From assembly GCA_964577955.1 (NCBI GenBank), contig CAZOAZ010000010.1, positions 62,001 through 126,000 of the forward strand: DNA of 64,000 nucleotides. Reading direction: 5' to 3'. Below are positions 34,096 through 43,265 of the stretch, one piece after another. The translations under genes and the position numbers were made by a program. The first letter of the stretch is position 1. Each line of letters starts with the position of its first letter. The stretch comes from CADEEX01 sp964577955. GTDB taxonomy: Bacteria > Acidobacteriota > Vicinamibacteria > Vicinamibacterales > CAVVIG01. The notes beneath the pieces were generated by a model. The model ran no database searches, was not told where the DNA came from, and worked only from the letters and a program-made list of their open reading frames with translations.

Positions 34096-34595
34096 TCCAG
34101 AAAAAGATCTGCATGCTCGGCGGCTTTGCCGTCGGCAAGACCAGCATGGTCTCCCGGTACGTCAGCAGCATCTTTTCGGACAAGTACCTATCGACGGTGG
34201 GCGTGAAGATCGACAAGAAGCCGCTGGAGGTCGATGGACTCGCGGTGACGCTGGTGCTGTGGGACATCTACGGTCAGGACGCGTTCCAGACGGTCCAGAA
34301 GTCTTACCTGCGCGGCGCCTCCGGTTACCTGCTCGTCGTCGACGGCACCCGCTACGACACGCTCCAGACCGCCTGCGATCTGCAGAAGATGGCGGCGGAA
34401 GTCGTCGGACCGGCGCCGTTCGTGCTGGCGCTCAACAAGTCGGATCTGGCGAGCGAGTGGCAAGTGGACGATCGCGCGCTCTTCAAGGTCGCGGAGGAGG
34501 GCTGGCCGATCATCCGGACCAGCGCCAAGTCCGGGACCGGGGTCGAGGAAGCCTTCACACGGCTGACAAAGGCCATGCTCGCCGAGGGGAAGTGA
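34092..34595 (+). CDS. Ras-like small GTPase of the OmpA operon
   Basis: The 167-residue protein carries GGFAVGKTS (10-18), switch I LSTVG, WDIYGQ (57-62) with Gln62 in the catalytic position, NKSD (115-118) and SAK (144-146). Alignment to the paralogue at 31093 is nearly gap-free. Ala of the usual DxAG is Tyr60. The ATGA overlap with the OmpA gene implies coupled translation and a stable stoichiometry. MglA in myxobacteria works with a roadblock protein (MglB); here the presumed longin-like region of the OmpA protein would be the partner. Confidence 0.93.
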   Translation: MIQKKICMLGGFAVGKTSMVSRYVSSIFSDKYLSTVGVKIDKKPLEVDGLAVTLVLWDIYGQDAFQTVQKSYLRGASGYLLVVDGTRYDTLQTACDLQKMAAEVVGPAPFVLALNKSDLASEWQVDDRALFKVAEEGWPIIRTSAKSGTGVEEAFTRLTKAMLAEGK

Positions 34596-34598
34596 GCG

Positions 34599-35153
34599 AT
34601 GGCGGACGCCCTGATCGAATTTCTGCTGCAGGAACTCGACCTCGCCGTCATCGAGTGGCTGCCTGACCGCTCGTTCCGGACCTTCACCGCGCCGCCCCGC
34701 TGGTTCAAGGGCATGGCGCAGTGGTCGTCGTTGCCGTTTCTCGAACACTTCCTGCCCGAGGCCGAGGAGCACTGGCGTCAGAACGCGGTCGGCGTGCTCA
34801 CCTCCGGTCCGTTCATGATCGAGAACGCCGGCGAGGAACTGCTGCTCCGCGCCCGCGCGCTCAAGCTCGAAGGACGACTGGTCATGGCGATCGAGCGGAT
34901 GATTGGCGACGCCGACACGCGGCCGATTCTTCGCGAGGCACGGCAGCAGGCGCTCGATCACGAACAACTCGAAGACCATGCGCGCGCCGTCCACGGTCCG
35001 GCCGACGCGATCGCCAAGGCCGTTCATCAACTGGGGGCCGCCGGACTGAGCGGCGACCAGCAGCAGATCGTCGATGGTCTCGCCAAGGCGAGCGCGAAGC
35101 TGACCGAGGTTGCCGCACACCTGCCGAAACCGCGGCCGCGGCGATCGCGATAG
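34599..35153 (+). CDS. PAS-like helical protein of the GTPase cassette
   Basis: The 184-residue gene starts 3 bases after the GTPase stop, with GAGGGG upstream. The pattern FLEHFLPEAEEHWRQNAVGV, then LTSGPFM, LLLRARALKLEGRLVMAIER and LREARQQALDHEQLEDHARA resembles the sensory region found at the N-terminus of some histidine kinases in Proteobacteria and cyanobacteria, from memory. A variable helical tail rich in Lys, Arg and Pro follows. It lacks kinase parts, so it may sense a signal and act on the GTPase. Function is inferred from position only. Confidence 0.7.
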   Translation: MADALIEFLLQELDLAVIEWLPDRSFRTFTAPPRWFKGMAQWSSLPFLEHFLPEAEEHWRQNAVGVLTSGPFMIENAGEELLLRARALKLEGRLVMAIERMIGDADTRPILREARQQALDHEQLEDHARAVHGPADAIAKAVHQLGAAGLSGDQQQIVDGLAKASAKLTEVAAHLPKPRPRRSR

Positions 35154-35158
35154 ATCCC

Positions 35159-35178
35159 GGACAGGCTAAAGCCTGTCC
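35159..35178. repeat. REP-like palindrome, GGACAGGC type
   Basis: GGACAGGC, TAAA and GCCTGTCC form a perfect 8-bp stem followed by CTACCGC. It separates the GTPase operon from the convergent beta-barrel gene. Confidence 0.75.
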
Positions 35179-36540
35179 CTACCGCTGTTCCGCTGTTTCA
35201 GGCTTTGCCTCGATGCGAATGGACGCCGCAATCGCGACGTGACGCTCACGCTCGATGTTGGCGCTCGATCCGAACACCGCCAGGTCCAGCGCTGCTCGAC
35301 GCGAGAGATTGATGCCGACACCGGCGGTCGGCTGCCAGGCGCCACTCGTATAGAAGATGCCGGTACGAACAGTGCCCATGACGACCTGACGTTCGTAGCC
35401 GATGTGAAACGTCGTACCGGGAAATCCACGGCCGGCCGCAGTCAGCACCGACCAGCGGTCCGCGTGATACGCCAACGTTCCGCGGACATCGACTGGCACG
35501 GTGGCGCGCACATCCGGGCCGGGCACCGCCGCTGAACTCACCAGCGTCCCCTCGCCGGCGATGATGTTCGCCATGGAGTGCGTCGTCTGGCGGACCCCGG
35601 TCCAGGTGATTTCATTCAACAGCCCGCTGAACCCGCCGCCGATATCCCAGCGGCCGACGACCGCGGTCACGCCCGCGTCAATCGCGCGCCCTTGCCCGGA
35701 GGAGGAGCTGTTGCGCGTCGCGAGGAGCGGACTGGGTTGGGCCAGGTTGACCGTCAGCAGCCCGGCACCGTCGGTGTCCAGCCGCAACCCGCCGTCCACA
35801 CCTTCATAGCGAAACCCGCCGAGAAAGTTGTAGTTCACCGCGACGTAGAGTCCGTCGCGCGCCGAAGGTGAAGCGGTGTCGTTCCAGAGAAATCGGCCGC
35901 GGTAGCCGACGGTCACCGCGGCGGCCGCCTCGAACTCCGATGCGCTGGTGACCCGAGCCTGCGCGTTCGGCGGGTACACCGCCTGGTCACCGCCGAAAAT
36001 CTGATTGAACGCATCGTTCGTTGCAATGCCGGCTTGAACCGCGATGTACGGACCGGCGCCGACGTAAATGCGGTGATACGAGCCGGTCTCGTTCTGATGC
36101 AACTTGAGCGCGCCGCCGAAGCTCGGCGAGCACAGACCGCCCATCGAAGGTTGATCGACGGGCAGAAAGCCACGATAAACCGTCAGGTCACGATTCACGC
36201 GCCCGTCGCGCAGGTCGCTCAGAAAGTCGCCGCCATTGCTGCCGGTGCCGCGTCCCACGACGTAGTGAACGGGGGCAAAGACGTAGTCGATGGCCGCCAC
36301 GGCGTCGAAGCTGTCGCTGCCGGGAACCACGCGGTCGGCGGTGGCGAGGACTTGAAAGAGACCGAGCGGGATGAAGAACGATCCGTACGGATGCCGCGGA
36401 TCGACCATCTCTGAACTGAGCTGGTCAGTTCCGGCAACGTCGCCGAGCGCAACTTTTCTGGCGTCGAACGAAAAGCTCTGGGCCTGCAGCGGCGACGCAC
36501 CGAGCAGGAAACACAGGAAGCACAGCGTCAGCCGAGGCAC
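35179..36540 (-). CDS. Putative outer-membrane beta-barrel protein, paralogue A
   Basis: The 453-residue product has a signal peptide (MPRLTLCFLCFLLGASPLQA) and a mature part of alternating beta segments with aromatic girdles: FSFDARKVALGDVAG, GSYHRIYVGAGPYIAVQAGI, GLYVAVNYNFLGGFRYEGVD and TTFHIGYERQVVMGTVRTGI. It ends NIERERHVAIAASIRIEAKP. It is a clear paralogue of the gene upstream at 36594-37961, sharing the order GYRALFPW-like, YVAFNYNFIGGFRYE and INLSRRAALDLAV motifs. The ligand or role is unknown. The two are transcribed together to the left with a REP-like palindrome between them. Confidence 0.75.
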   Translation of the reverse strand: MPRLTLCFLCFLLGASPLQAQSFSFDARKVALGDVAGTDQLSSEMVDPRHPYGSFFIPLGLFQVLATADRVVPGSDSFDAVAAIDYVFAPVHYVVGRGTGSNGGDFLSDLRDGRVNRDLTVYRGFLPVDQPSMGGLCSPSFGGALKLHQNETGSYHRIYVGAGPYIAVQAGIATNDAFNQIFGGDQAVYPPNAQARVTSASEFEAAAAVTVGYRGRFLWNDTASPSARDGLYVAVNYNFLGGFRYEGVDGGLRLDTDGAGLLTVNLAQPSPLLATRNSSSSGQGRAIDAGVTAVVGRWDIGGGFSGLLNEITWTGVRQTTHSMANIIAGEGTLVSSAAVPGPDVRATVPVDVRGTLAYHADRWSVLTAAGRGFPGTTFHIGYERQVVMGTVRTGIFYTSGAWQPTAGVGINLSRRAALDLAVFGSSANIERERHVAIAASIRIEAKPETAEQR

Positions 36541-36556
36541 CGAGCAACTCTATCTC

Positions 36557-36576
36557 GGACCGGCTGAAGCCGGTCC
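36557..36576. repeat. REP-like palindrome, GGACCGGC type
   Basis: GGACCGGC, TGAA and GCCGGTCC form a perfect 8-bp stem followed by CTACCGCTG. It sits in the 53-bp gap between the two paralogues. Confidence 0.75.
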
Positions 36577-36593
36577 CTACCGCTGAGATCGCG

Positions 36594-37961
36594 CTACCGG
36601 CTGCGAACGGGCTGGAGTGTCCTGGCGTTGACCCGGACCGAGACGGCGACGGCGATGTGACGCTCGCGCTCGATGTTGGCGCTGGTCCCGTAAGCGGCGA
36701 GATCCACCGCCACACGTTCCCCAAGCGGCAGGCCCACGCCGCCGGTCGGCTCCCAGCTGCCGTTTGAATGGAACGCGCCAACGCGCAGAGCCGCGTGACC
36801 GAGACGGCGTTCGTACCCCGCATGAAACGTCACACCATTGAAGCCGCGACCGACCGCGGTCAGCGCCGACCAGTTGGCTTCGTGATAGGCGAGATCACCG
36901 CGGACATCCACCGGCAGCACGACATCGATATCGCCCAGGCGATTCGTCGCACTCTGGATGAAATTGCTGTTGCCGCTGAGGAGATTGCCGATCGAGTAGC
37001 TGGTCCGCTCGACGCCGCTCCAGGTGATGTGATTGGCGATGCCGTTGGCGCCGACGCCCATCTCCCACTTGCCGATCACCGCACCAACACCCACATCGAT
37101 GGCTCGCCCGCGTCCGGAGCCGGCCGTGTCGCGGGTGACGACGAGCGGCGCGCCGAGAAACGGATTCAACGTCAGAAGGCCGCCGGCGTCCGTGTCCAGG
37201 CGCAGCGACGTGCCAATGTTCTCGTAGCGGAACCCGCCAATGAAGTTGTAGTTGAACGCGACGTAGACCCCTTCGCGCTCCCCGTGGGCGCTGAAGCCCT
37301 CCGGCCACGGAAAGAGCGCTCGATATCCGAGCGTCGCGGACATGGCGGTCTGGATCTCGGTGCCGCTGGTCAACTGCATGTGCGCGTTCGGCACGTAGAC
37401 CGGCGCGCTGCTGCCGAGAATCCGTGTGAGCGACTCGTCAGTCGTCAGCGCCCCTCGCAGAGCGACATACGGTCCGGCGCCGATGAAGACGCGTTGAAAT
37501 GCGCCGTTGGGATTCGCATAGACACTGATGCCGCCGCCGATGGTCGGCGCGGCCAGGCCGCCGGAGGCGGGCTGGGTCGCCGGCAGAAACCCTCGATAGG
37601 CGTTCAGATCACGGTTGAGGAGCGCGTTCCGCAGATCGACCACGAACTCGTCACCGGTAATCGAACTGTTGCGGCCGACGACGTAGTGCACCGGTGCGAT
37701 GGCGTACTCGATGGTGCGGACGATGTCGAACTGCTCGCTGGCCGGGTTCATCCGCTCGGAATTGCTCAAGACCTGGACGAGACCGAGCGGAATGATGATC
37801 GAGCTGTACGGACGCTCGTCCTCAATCATGTCCGTCGCCAGATTCCTGGTCCCGCCCATCGCGCCGAGCGCAATCTGCCGGGCATCGAGCGACCAGTTCT
37901 GGGCCAGAACCGACGCCGGAAAGACAACCATCACGAGCAGCGTAAGAACCAGGCGTCGCAT
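36594..37961 (-). CDS. Putative outer-membrane beta-barrel protein, paralogue B
   Basis: The ATG at 37961 gives a signal peptide (MRRLVLTLLVMVVFPASVLA, then QNWSLDARQIALGAMGG) and 455 residues; an upstream in-frame start has no such signal. Beta segments include FQRVFIGAGPYVALRGALTT, GVYVAFNYNFIGGFRYENIG, VTFHAGYERRLGHAALRVGA and NIERERHIAVAVSVRVNART. It is about the same length as paralogue A and similar throughout, so the pair arose by tandem duplication. The Pro-rich conserved PVHYVVGR near residue 100 is found in both. I do not recognise a named porin family. Confidence 0.75.
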   Translation of the reverse strand: MRRLVLTLLVMVVFPASVLAQNWSLDARQIALGAMGGTRNLATDMIEDERPYSSIIIPLGLVQVLSNSERMNPASEQFDIVRTIEYAIAPVHYVVGRNSSITGDEFVVDLRNALLNRDLNAYRGFLPATQPASGGLAAPTIGGGISVYANPNGAFQRVFIGAGPYVALRGALTTDESLTRILGSSAPVYVPNAHMQLTSGTEIQTAMSATLGYRALFPWPEGFSAHGEREGVYVAFNYNFIGGFRYENIGTSLRLDTDAGGLLTLNPFLGAPLVVTRDTAGSGRGRAIDVGVGAVIGKWEMGVGANGIANHITWSGVERTSYSIGNLLSGNSNFIQSATNRLGDIDVVLPVDVRGDLAYHEANWSALTAVGRGFNGVTFHAGYERRLGHAALRVGAFHSNGSWEPTGGVGLPLGERVAVDLAAYGTSANIERERHIAVAVSVRVNARTLQPVRSR

Positions 37962-38085
37962 GGAGGTTGAATCGGCAGCGACGATGCGAAGTTCTCGCCG
38001 CCGCCAGAACACGCAGCCCGCCGCAGTCCTGTGCAGGGCGGGATCGCGATTCTGTATTTGAGGTGACGCAATCGGCGCCGATTCA

Positions 38086-40593
38086 ATGTCCGAGGAACCG
38101 GACCCGATGCCCACGAGCAACCTTGCGCAGATTCAGCAGGAAAGTGTCACCCGCGAGCGACGCGGATTCCGCCGCTCCCTGAGCAACCGTCTGATCTACT
38201 CGCTGGGCAAGGACCCGATGATGGCGACGCAGCGCGACTGGTTCAACGCCACCGCGTATGCCACGCGCGATCGGCTGATCGAGCGGTGGATGGACACGAT
38301 GCGGAGCTACTACCGCTCCGACGCCAAGCGGGTCTACTACCTCTCGATGGAGTTCCTGACTGGGCGGCTGCTCTCCAACAGCCTGCTGAACATGGGGTAC
38401 TACGAGCACTGCAAGGACGCACTCGCCCAGATGGAACTCGACTTCGAGGAAATCTGCCAGATCGAAGCGGACGCGGCCCTCGGCAACGGCGGCCTCGGGC
38501 GCCTGGCCGCCTGCTTCCTCGACTCGATGGCGACGCTCTCGCTGCCCGGCTACGGCTACGGGATTCGCTACGAGTACGGCATGTTCAACCAGCAGATCGA
38601 ACAGGGCTGGCAGGTCGAGCACCCGGACAACTGGCTGCAGTACGGCAATCCGTGGGAGTTCGCGCGACCCGAAGCGCTCTTTCCGGTCAAGTTCGGCGGC
38701 CGGGTCGTCCAGTTCACCGACGAACACGGTGAATCACGGTTCCACTGGATCGATACCGACGACGTGATGGCGATGGCGTTCGATACGCCGGTGCCCGGCT
38801 TCGGCACCGAGACGGTGAACAACATGCGCCTGTGGTCGGCGAAGGCGTCGCGCGATTTCAACCTCAAGAGCTTCAACGAGGGGAACTACCTGCAGGCGGT
38901 CGCCAGCAAGAATGACTCGGAAAATCTCTCGAAGGTGCTCTATCCAGACGACTCGACGGCGAGCGGCCGCACGCTGCGGCTGAAGCAGCAGTACTTCTTC
39001 GTCTGTGCGTCACTCCAGGACATCCTGCGCCGCTTCCACTCCGTGCACGAAAGTCTCGACGATCTGCCGGACAAGGTGGCGATTCAACTGAACGACACGC
39101 ATCCGTCGATTGCGATCGCGGAACTGATGCGCATCCTGGTCGACCTTCATCGTCTGCCGTGGGAAAAAGCGTGGGATCTGACGTCGCGGACATTCGCCTA
39201 CACCAACCATACGCTGATGCCGGAGGCGCTGGAAAGCTGGCCGGTGAGCCTGTTCGCCGAGGTCCTGCCGCGGCATCTGCAGATCATCTACGAGATCAAC
39301 CACCGCTTCCTCGAGCAGGTCCGCTATCAGTATCCGGGCGACGTCGATCGGCTCCGGCGGATGTCGATCGTTGACGAGAATGCCGCGGGACGCCGCCTGC
39401 GGATGGCCCATCTGGCGTTTGTCGGCAGCCACCGGGTGAACGGTGTCTCGGCGATTCACACGGAGCTGATGAAGACGCGCGTCTTTACCGACTTCCACGG
39501 CTTCTGGCCGGAGAAGATCATCAACATCACCAACGGGATCACGCCGCGGCGCTGGTTGAATCAGGCGAATCCGGCACTGGCCCGGCTCATCACCGACAGC
39601 ATCGGGGAAGACTGGATCACCGACCTCTCCGAGGTCCGCAAACTCGACGCCTTCGCCGATCACGCTGATTTCAACCGCCGGTTCCGCGCCATCAAGTACG
39701 CCAACAAGCAACGGCTGGCGCACACGATCAAAGGCCGGTTGGGCATCACGGTCGATCCGGCATCGCTCTTCGACGTTCAGGTCAAGCGCTTTCACGAGTA
39801 CAAACGCCAGCTGCTCAACGTGCTGCATGTGCTGACGCGCTACAGCCGGCTGCGCGACGGTCAGTCGAACCTGGTGCCGCGGACGGTGATCTTCAGCGGC
39901 AAGGCGGCTCCCGGCTACTGGATGGCCAAGTTGATCATCCGGTTGATTCACGGCGTCGCCGACGTGATCAACAACGATCCGGCGATTGGCGATCGACTGA
40001 AGGTGGTCTTCCTTCCCGACTACGGCGTCTCGAACGCCGAGCGCATCATCCCGGCGAGCGATCTCTCGGAGCAGATTTCGACGGCTGGCACCGAGGCGTC
40101 AGGCACCGGCAACATGAAGCTCGCGCTGAACGGCGCGATGACCATCGGCACGCTCGACGGCGCGAACATCGAGATGCGCGCCGAAATCGGTGCCGAGAAC
40201 TTCTTCATTTTCGGGATGAATGCCGCGGAAGCCGAGGCGCGCCGCGACGGCTACAACCCATGGGAGATCTACGACGGCGACGTGGAACTGAAGCGTGTCC
40301 TCGACATGATCGCGTCGGGGTATTTCTCGGCGGATGCGCCGGAGCGGTTCCGGCCGATCGTCGACACGCTGCTGAACGGCGGCGACCACTATTTCCTGCT
40401 CGCCGACTACCGCTCGTACGTCGACTGTCAGGACCGGGTCGACGCGCTGTTCCGCGATCCCGAGGAATGGGCGCGCCGGGCGATTCTCAATGTCGCCGGC
40501 ATGGGAAAGTTTTCGAGCGATCGGACGACGCTCGAGTACGCCGAAAAAGTCTGGCACGTTCAGACCGAAAAAGACGAACCGAAGAGCGCGTGA
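38086..40593 (+). CDS. glgP: Glycogen phosphorylase
   Basis: The 835-residue enzyme opens YSLGKDPMMATQRDWFNATA and contains YLSMEFLTGRLLSNSLLNMG, LGNGGLGRLAACFLDSMATL and QLNDTHPSIAIAELMRI. The pyridoxal-phosphate site EASGTGNMKLALNGA carries the cofactor lysine. It releases glucose-1-phosphate from glycogen or maltodextrin. The start could be 38086 or, with GAGGA closer, the ATG at 38107. It is monocistronic, ending in a bidirectional terminator facing serS. The galU gene nearby acts on the same metabolite, but no glgA, glgB or glgC is in view. Confidence 0.97.
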   Translation: MSEEPDPMPTSNLAQIQQESVTRERRGFRRSLSNRLIYSLGKDPMMATQRDWFNATAYATRDRLIERWMDTMRSYYRSDAKRVYYLSMEFLTGRLLSNSLLNMGYYEHCKDALAQMELDFEEICQIEADAALGNGGLGRLAACFLDSMATLSLPGYGYGIRYEYGMFNQQIEQGWQVEHPDNWLQYGNPWEFARPEALFPVKFGGRVVQFTDEHGESRFHWIDTDDVMAMAFDTPVPGFGTETVNNMRLWSAKASRDFNLKSFNEGNYLQAVASKNDSENLSKVLYPDDSTASGRTLRLKQQYFFVCASLQDILRRFHSVHESLDDLPDKVAIQLNDTHPSIAIAELMRILVDLHRLPWEKAWDLTSRTFAYTNHTLMPEALESWPVSLFAEVLPRHLQIIYEINHRFLEQVRYQYPGDVDRLRRMSIVDENAAGRRLRMAHLAFVGSHRVNGVSAIHTELMKTRVFTDFHGFWPEKIINITNGITPRRWLNQANPALARLITDSIGEDWITDLSEVRKLDAFADHADFNRRFRAIKYANKQRLAHTIKGRLGITVDPASLFDVQVKRFHEYKRQLLNVLHVLTRYSRLRDGQSNLVPRTVIFSGKAAPGYWMAKLIIRLIHGVADVINNDPAIGDRLKVVFLPDYGVSNAERIIPASDLSEQISTAGTEASGTGNMKLALNGAMTIGTLDGANIEMRAEIGAENFFIFGMNAAEAEARRDGYNPWEIYDGDVELKRVLDMIASGYFSADAPERFRPIVDTLLNGGDHYFLLADYRSYVDCQDRVDALFRDPEEWARRAILNVAGMGKFSSDRTTLEYAEKVWHVQTEKDEPKSA

Positions 40594-40602
40594 GCGTGTG
40601 AC

Positions 40603-40645
40603 GCGGGGTCAGACACCCGGCGATTGTTCCGGTGTCCGACCCCGC
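40603..40645. terminator. Bidirectional terminator between glgP and serS
   Basis: Arms at 40603-40620 (GCGGGGTCAGACACCCGG) and 40629-40645 (CCGGTGTCCGACCCCGC) form a long stem with a small mismatch around an eight-base loop. It is followed by TTATTTT on the plus strand. It can serve both convergent genes. Confidence 0.75.
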
Positions 40646-41935
40646 TTATTTTCCGGGCGTGATGACTTCGAGGCCGTTGGTGTACGGCCGGAGGACCTGC
40701 GGGATCACGACTGAACCGTCCTTCTGCTGGTAGTTCTCGAGGATCGCAATCAGCGTCCGGCCGACCGCCAGCCCTGACCCATTGAGCGTGTGCGCAAATT
40801 CCGCCTTGCCGGTGCCGCCAGACCGAAACTGGATCTTGGCACGGCGCGCCTGGAACGCTTCGGTGTTGGTGCAGGAGGAAATCTCCCGGTAGGTTTTCTG
40901 GCTCGGCAACCAGACCTCGATGTCGTAGGTCTTGGCGGATGAAAACCCCATGTCCCCGGTGCACAGAAGCATAGTGCGGTACGGGAGCTCCAGGCGACGG
41001 AGCACCTCCTCCGCGTCGCGGGTCAGACGTTCGTGTTCTTCGTACGACTGCTCCGGCGTCGTGATCTTGACCAGTTCGACCTTGTCGAACTGATGTTGAC
41101 GAATCAGCCCGCGAACGTCCTGGCCGTATGAACCGGCTTCGCTGCGAAAGCACGGCGTGTAGGCAGTGTAGTTGATCGGGAGATCGCGGCCGTCGAGGAT
41201 TTCGCCGCGGTGAAGATTGGTCAGCGGCACCTCGGCCGTCGGCACGAGATACAAGTCCCAGTCGCCGGCGATCTTGAAGAGATCCGCTTCGAACTTCGGC
41301 AGGTTCCCCGTGCCGGTCAGCGCCGCGGCATTGACGAGAAAGGGCGGCTCCATCTCCCGGTAACCGTGCTCGGTCGTGTGGAGATCGAGCATGAAGTTGA
41401 TCAGCGCCCGTTCGAGCCGGGCGCCGGCGCCGCTCAGGACGGAAAACCGCGCCCCGGCGATTTTCGTCGCGCGCTCGAAGTCGATAATCCCGAGCGCCGG
41501 ACCGAGATCCCAATGCGCCTGCGGCTCGAAGTCGAACTCGCGCGGCGTGCCGTGGCGGCGGACCTCGACGTTGTCGGCGGCGGATCTGCCGGTCGGCACG
41601 CCGGCGTGCGGCAGGTTCGGCAGCTGAAGCAGCGCCTGCATCCGCTGATATTCGATCGCATCGAGCTGAATTCCGAGCTGTTTGATCTGCTGCGCGCGCT
41701 GGCGGTTGGTTTCCTGGATGTGGGCGGTGTCCTGGCCCTGCCGTTTGGCCTTGGCGATCTCGTCTCCGGACGTGTTCTGCTGACGCTTCAGTCCCTCGAG
41801 TTCGGGAATGACGCGGCGGCGGACGGATTCGAGCGTCGCGAGCTCTTCGAGCGCGCGATCCGGATCCATCCCGCGGTTCGTCAGGCCGGTCCGAACCGCC
41901 TGCATGTTCTCTCTCACGAAATTGGGGTCGAGCAT
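40646..41935 (-). CDS. serS: Seryl-tRNA synthetase
   Basis: The 429-residue class II synthetase has the N-terminal coiled-coil arm (residues about 30-100, EIAKAKRQGQDTAHIQETNR) that contacts tRNA-Ser. Motif 2 is FRSEAGSYGQDVRGLIRQHQ, and motif 3 is GSGLAVGRTLIAILENYQ. The serine-binding TXE-type segment VPTAEVPLTNLH and the TGDMGFSSAKTYDIE segment are intact. It charges tRNA-Ser and also supplies Ser-tRNA for selenocysteine where used. The ATG at 41935 is about 70 bp from the divergent galU. Confidence 0.97.
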   Translation of the reverse strand: MLDPNFVRENMQAVRTGLTNRGMDPDRALEELATLESVRRRVIPELEGLKRQQNTSGDEIAKAKRQGQDTAHIQETNRQRAQQIKQLGIQLDAIEYQRMQALLQLPNLPHAGVPTGRSAADNVEVRRHGTPREFDFEPQAHWDLGPALGIIDFERATKIAGARFSVLSGAGARLERALINFMLDLHTTEHGYREMEPPFLVNAAALTGTGNLPKFEADLFKIAGDWDLYLVPTAEVPLTNLHRGEILDGRDLPINYTAYTPCFRSEAGSYGQDVRGLIRQHQFDKVELVKITTPEQSYEEHERLTRDAEEVLRRLELPYRTMLLCTGDMGFSSAKTYDIEVWLPSQKTYREISSCTNTEAFQARRAKIQFRSGGTGKAEFAHTLNGSGLAVGRTLIAILENYQQKDGSVVIPQVLRPYTNGLEVITPGK

Positions 41936-42004
41936 GCTACCTCGTGCATCATTGTATATGTCGCGCGTTCTCGCTCGCGGCCGAGTTCTGCTACGATCCG
42001 CGCG

Positions 42005-42895
42005 ATGTCATCTATCGTCCGCAAAGCCGTGTTTCCTGCCGCCGGTCTGGGCACCCGCTTCCTGCCCGCGACCAAGGCGCAGCCGAAGGAAATGCTGCCG
42101 CTCGTCGACAAGCCGATCATTCAGTACGGCGTCGAGGAAGTGGTCGAGTCGGGCATCGACAATGTCATCCTCGTGACCGGCCGCGGCAAGAACGCGATCG
42201 AAGATCACTTCGACGTCTCGGTCGAACTCGAAACGTTTCTTGCCGAACGCGGCAAGCACGATCTCCTCGCCGAGGTCCGCAAGATCTCCGGCATGATCAA
42301 TTTCGCCTACGTCCGTCAGGGCGAACCGCTCGGCCTCGGCCATGCGGTGCTGGTCACCCGCGCGCTGGTCGGCAATGAACCGTTCGCCGTCGTGCTCGGC
42401 GACGATGTGATCGACGCTGATCCGCCGGCGACCAAGCAGCTGATCGACGTGTTCCACCGGGTCAACGGTCCGGTGATCGCCGTCGAGCGCGTGCCGATGG
42501 ACGAGGTCTCGAGTTATGGCGTCATCGAACCCGACCACTCGGCGAATCTCGGCCCGGGCGTCTACAAAATCAAGGATCTGGTCGAGAAGCCGCCGCGCCA
42601 CGAAGCGCCGTCCAACATGGCAATCATCGGGCGCTACATCCTCACGCCCGACATCTTCGACGCCCTCGAAACGATCAAAAAGGATCGGACCGGCGAGATC
42701 CAGCTGACCAACGGCCTGCGCGAACTGCTCAAGACGCGTCCGCTCTATGCCTGCGAGGTGAAGGGCGTCCGTCACGATACCGGAAACAAACTGGGGTTCC
42801 TGAAGGCCGTCGTCTACTTCGCCCTGCGCCGTCCGGAGCTCGCCGAGAAGTTCTCGGCCTACCTCGCCTCCTCCGGGTTCGCGCTGAAACGCTAG
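42005..42895 (+). CDS. galU: UTP-glucose-1-phosphate uridylyltransferase
   Basis: From the ATG at 42005 the 296-residue product reads FPAAGLGTRFLPATKAQPKE, the nucleotide-binding signature of GalU. It continues with MLPLVDKPIIQYGVEEVVES, AVVLGDDVIDADPPA and DLVEKPPRHEAPSNMAIIGR. It makes UDP-glucose from UTP and glucose-1-phosphate for lipopolysaccharide, exopolysaccharide and trehalose synthesis. The preceding leader with ATG-less extension reads as a mirror of serS and is not coding. Its TAG stop is shared, as the palindromic CTAG, with the convergent FmdB gene. Confidence 0.96.
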   Translation: MSSIVRKAVFPAAGLGTRFLPATKAQPKEMLPLVDKPIIQYGVEEVVESGIDNVILVTGRGKNAIEDHFDVSVELETFLAERGKHDLLAEVRKISGMINFAYVRQGEPLGLGHAVLVTRALVGNEPFAVVLGDDVIDADPPATKQLIDVFHRVNGPVIAVERVPMDEVSSYGVIEPDHSANLGPGVYKIKDLVEKPPRHEAPSNMAIIGRYILTPDIFDALETIKKDRTGEIQLTNGLRELLKTRPLYACEVKGVRHDTGNKLGFLKAVVYFALRRPELAEKFSAYLASSGFALKR

Positions 42896-43257
42896 TCCTT
42901 CGCGGGCGGTTTCGCCGTACTGGACGACGAGTCCGACGACTTGGACGATGAGTCCGAGGGCGCCGCGGTGGACGTCTCGGTTTTCGTCGTTGAATCCTTC
43001 GCCGCCGACGTTTCGCCGGCATCACTCTTCTCGCTGCCCTTGTCGCCTTTCTCGCTGCTCTTTCCGCCCTGGTCCTTCTTGGCGTAGTCGGTGATGTACC
43101 AGCCGGTGCCTTTGAACTGGAAGGCCGGCGACGAGATCTGTTTGTGGACCGGGCCGCGGCCGCACTTCGCGCAGGTTTCGAGCGGTGGATCAGAAAACTT
43201 TCGAATGGCTTCGAAGTGCTGACCGCAGGCGTCGCAGAGATATTCGTACAGCGGCAT
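42892..43257 (-). CDS. FmdB-family zinc-ribbon protein with Ser/Lys-rich tail
   Basis: The ATG at 43257 starts MPLYEYLCDACGQHFEAIRK, and the ribbon Cys pairs CDAC and CAKC are at about 9-12 and 32-35 in ETCAKCGRGPVHKQ. After FQFKGTGWYITDYAKKDQGG, about 60 residues are almost only Ser, Lys, Asp, Glu, Thr and Ala (SSSKSSDSSSSTAKPP), likely disordered. FmdB-like proteins are small putative regulators of one-carbon or other metabolism. The role of the tail is unknown. The gene follows the DUF885 peptidase gene by 8 bp on the same strand. Confidence 0.85.
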   Translation of the reverse strand: MPLYEYLCDACGQHFEAIRKFSDPPLETCAKCGRGPVHKQISSPAFQFKGTGWYITDYAKKDQGGKSSEKGDKGSEKSDAGETSAAKDSTTKTETSTAAPSDSSSKSSDSSSSTAKPPAKD

Positions 43258-43265
43258 GATCAAAA

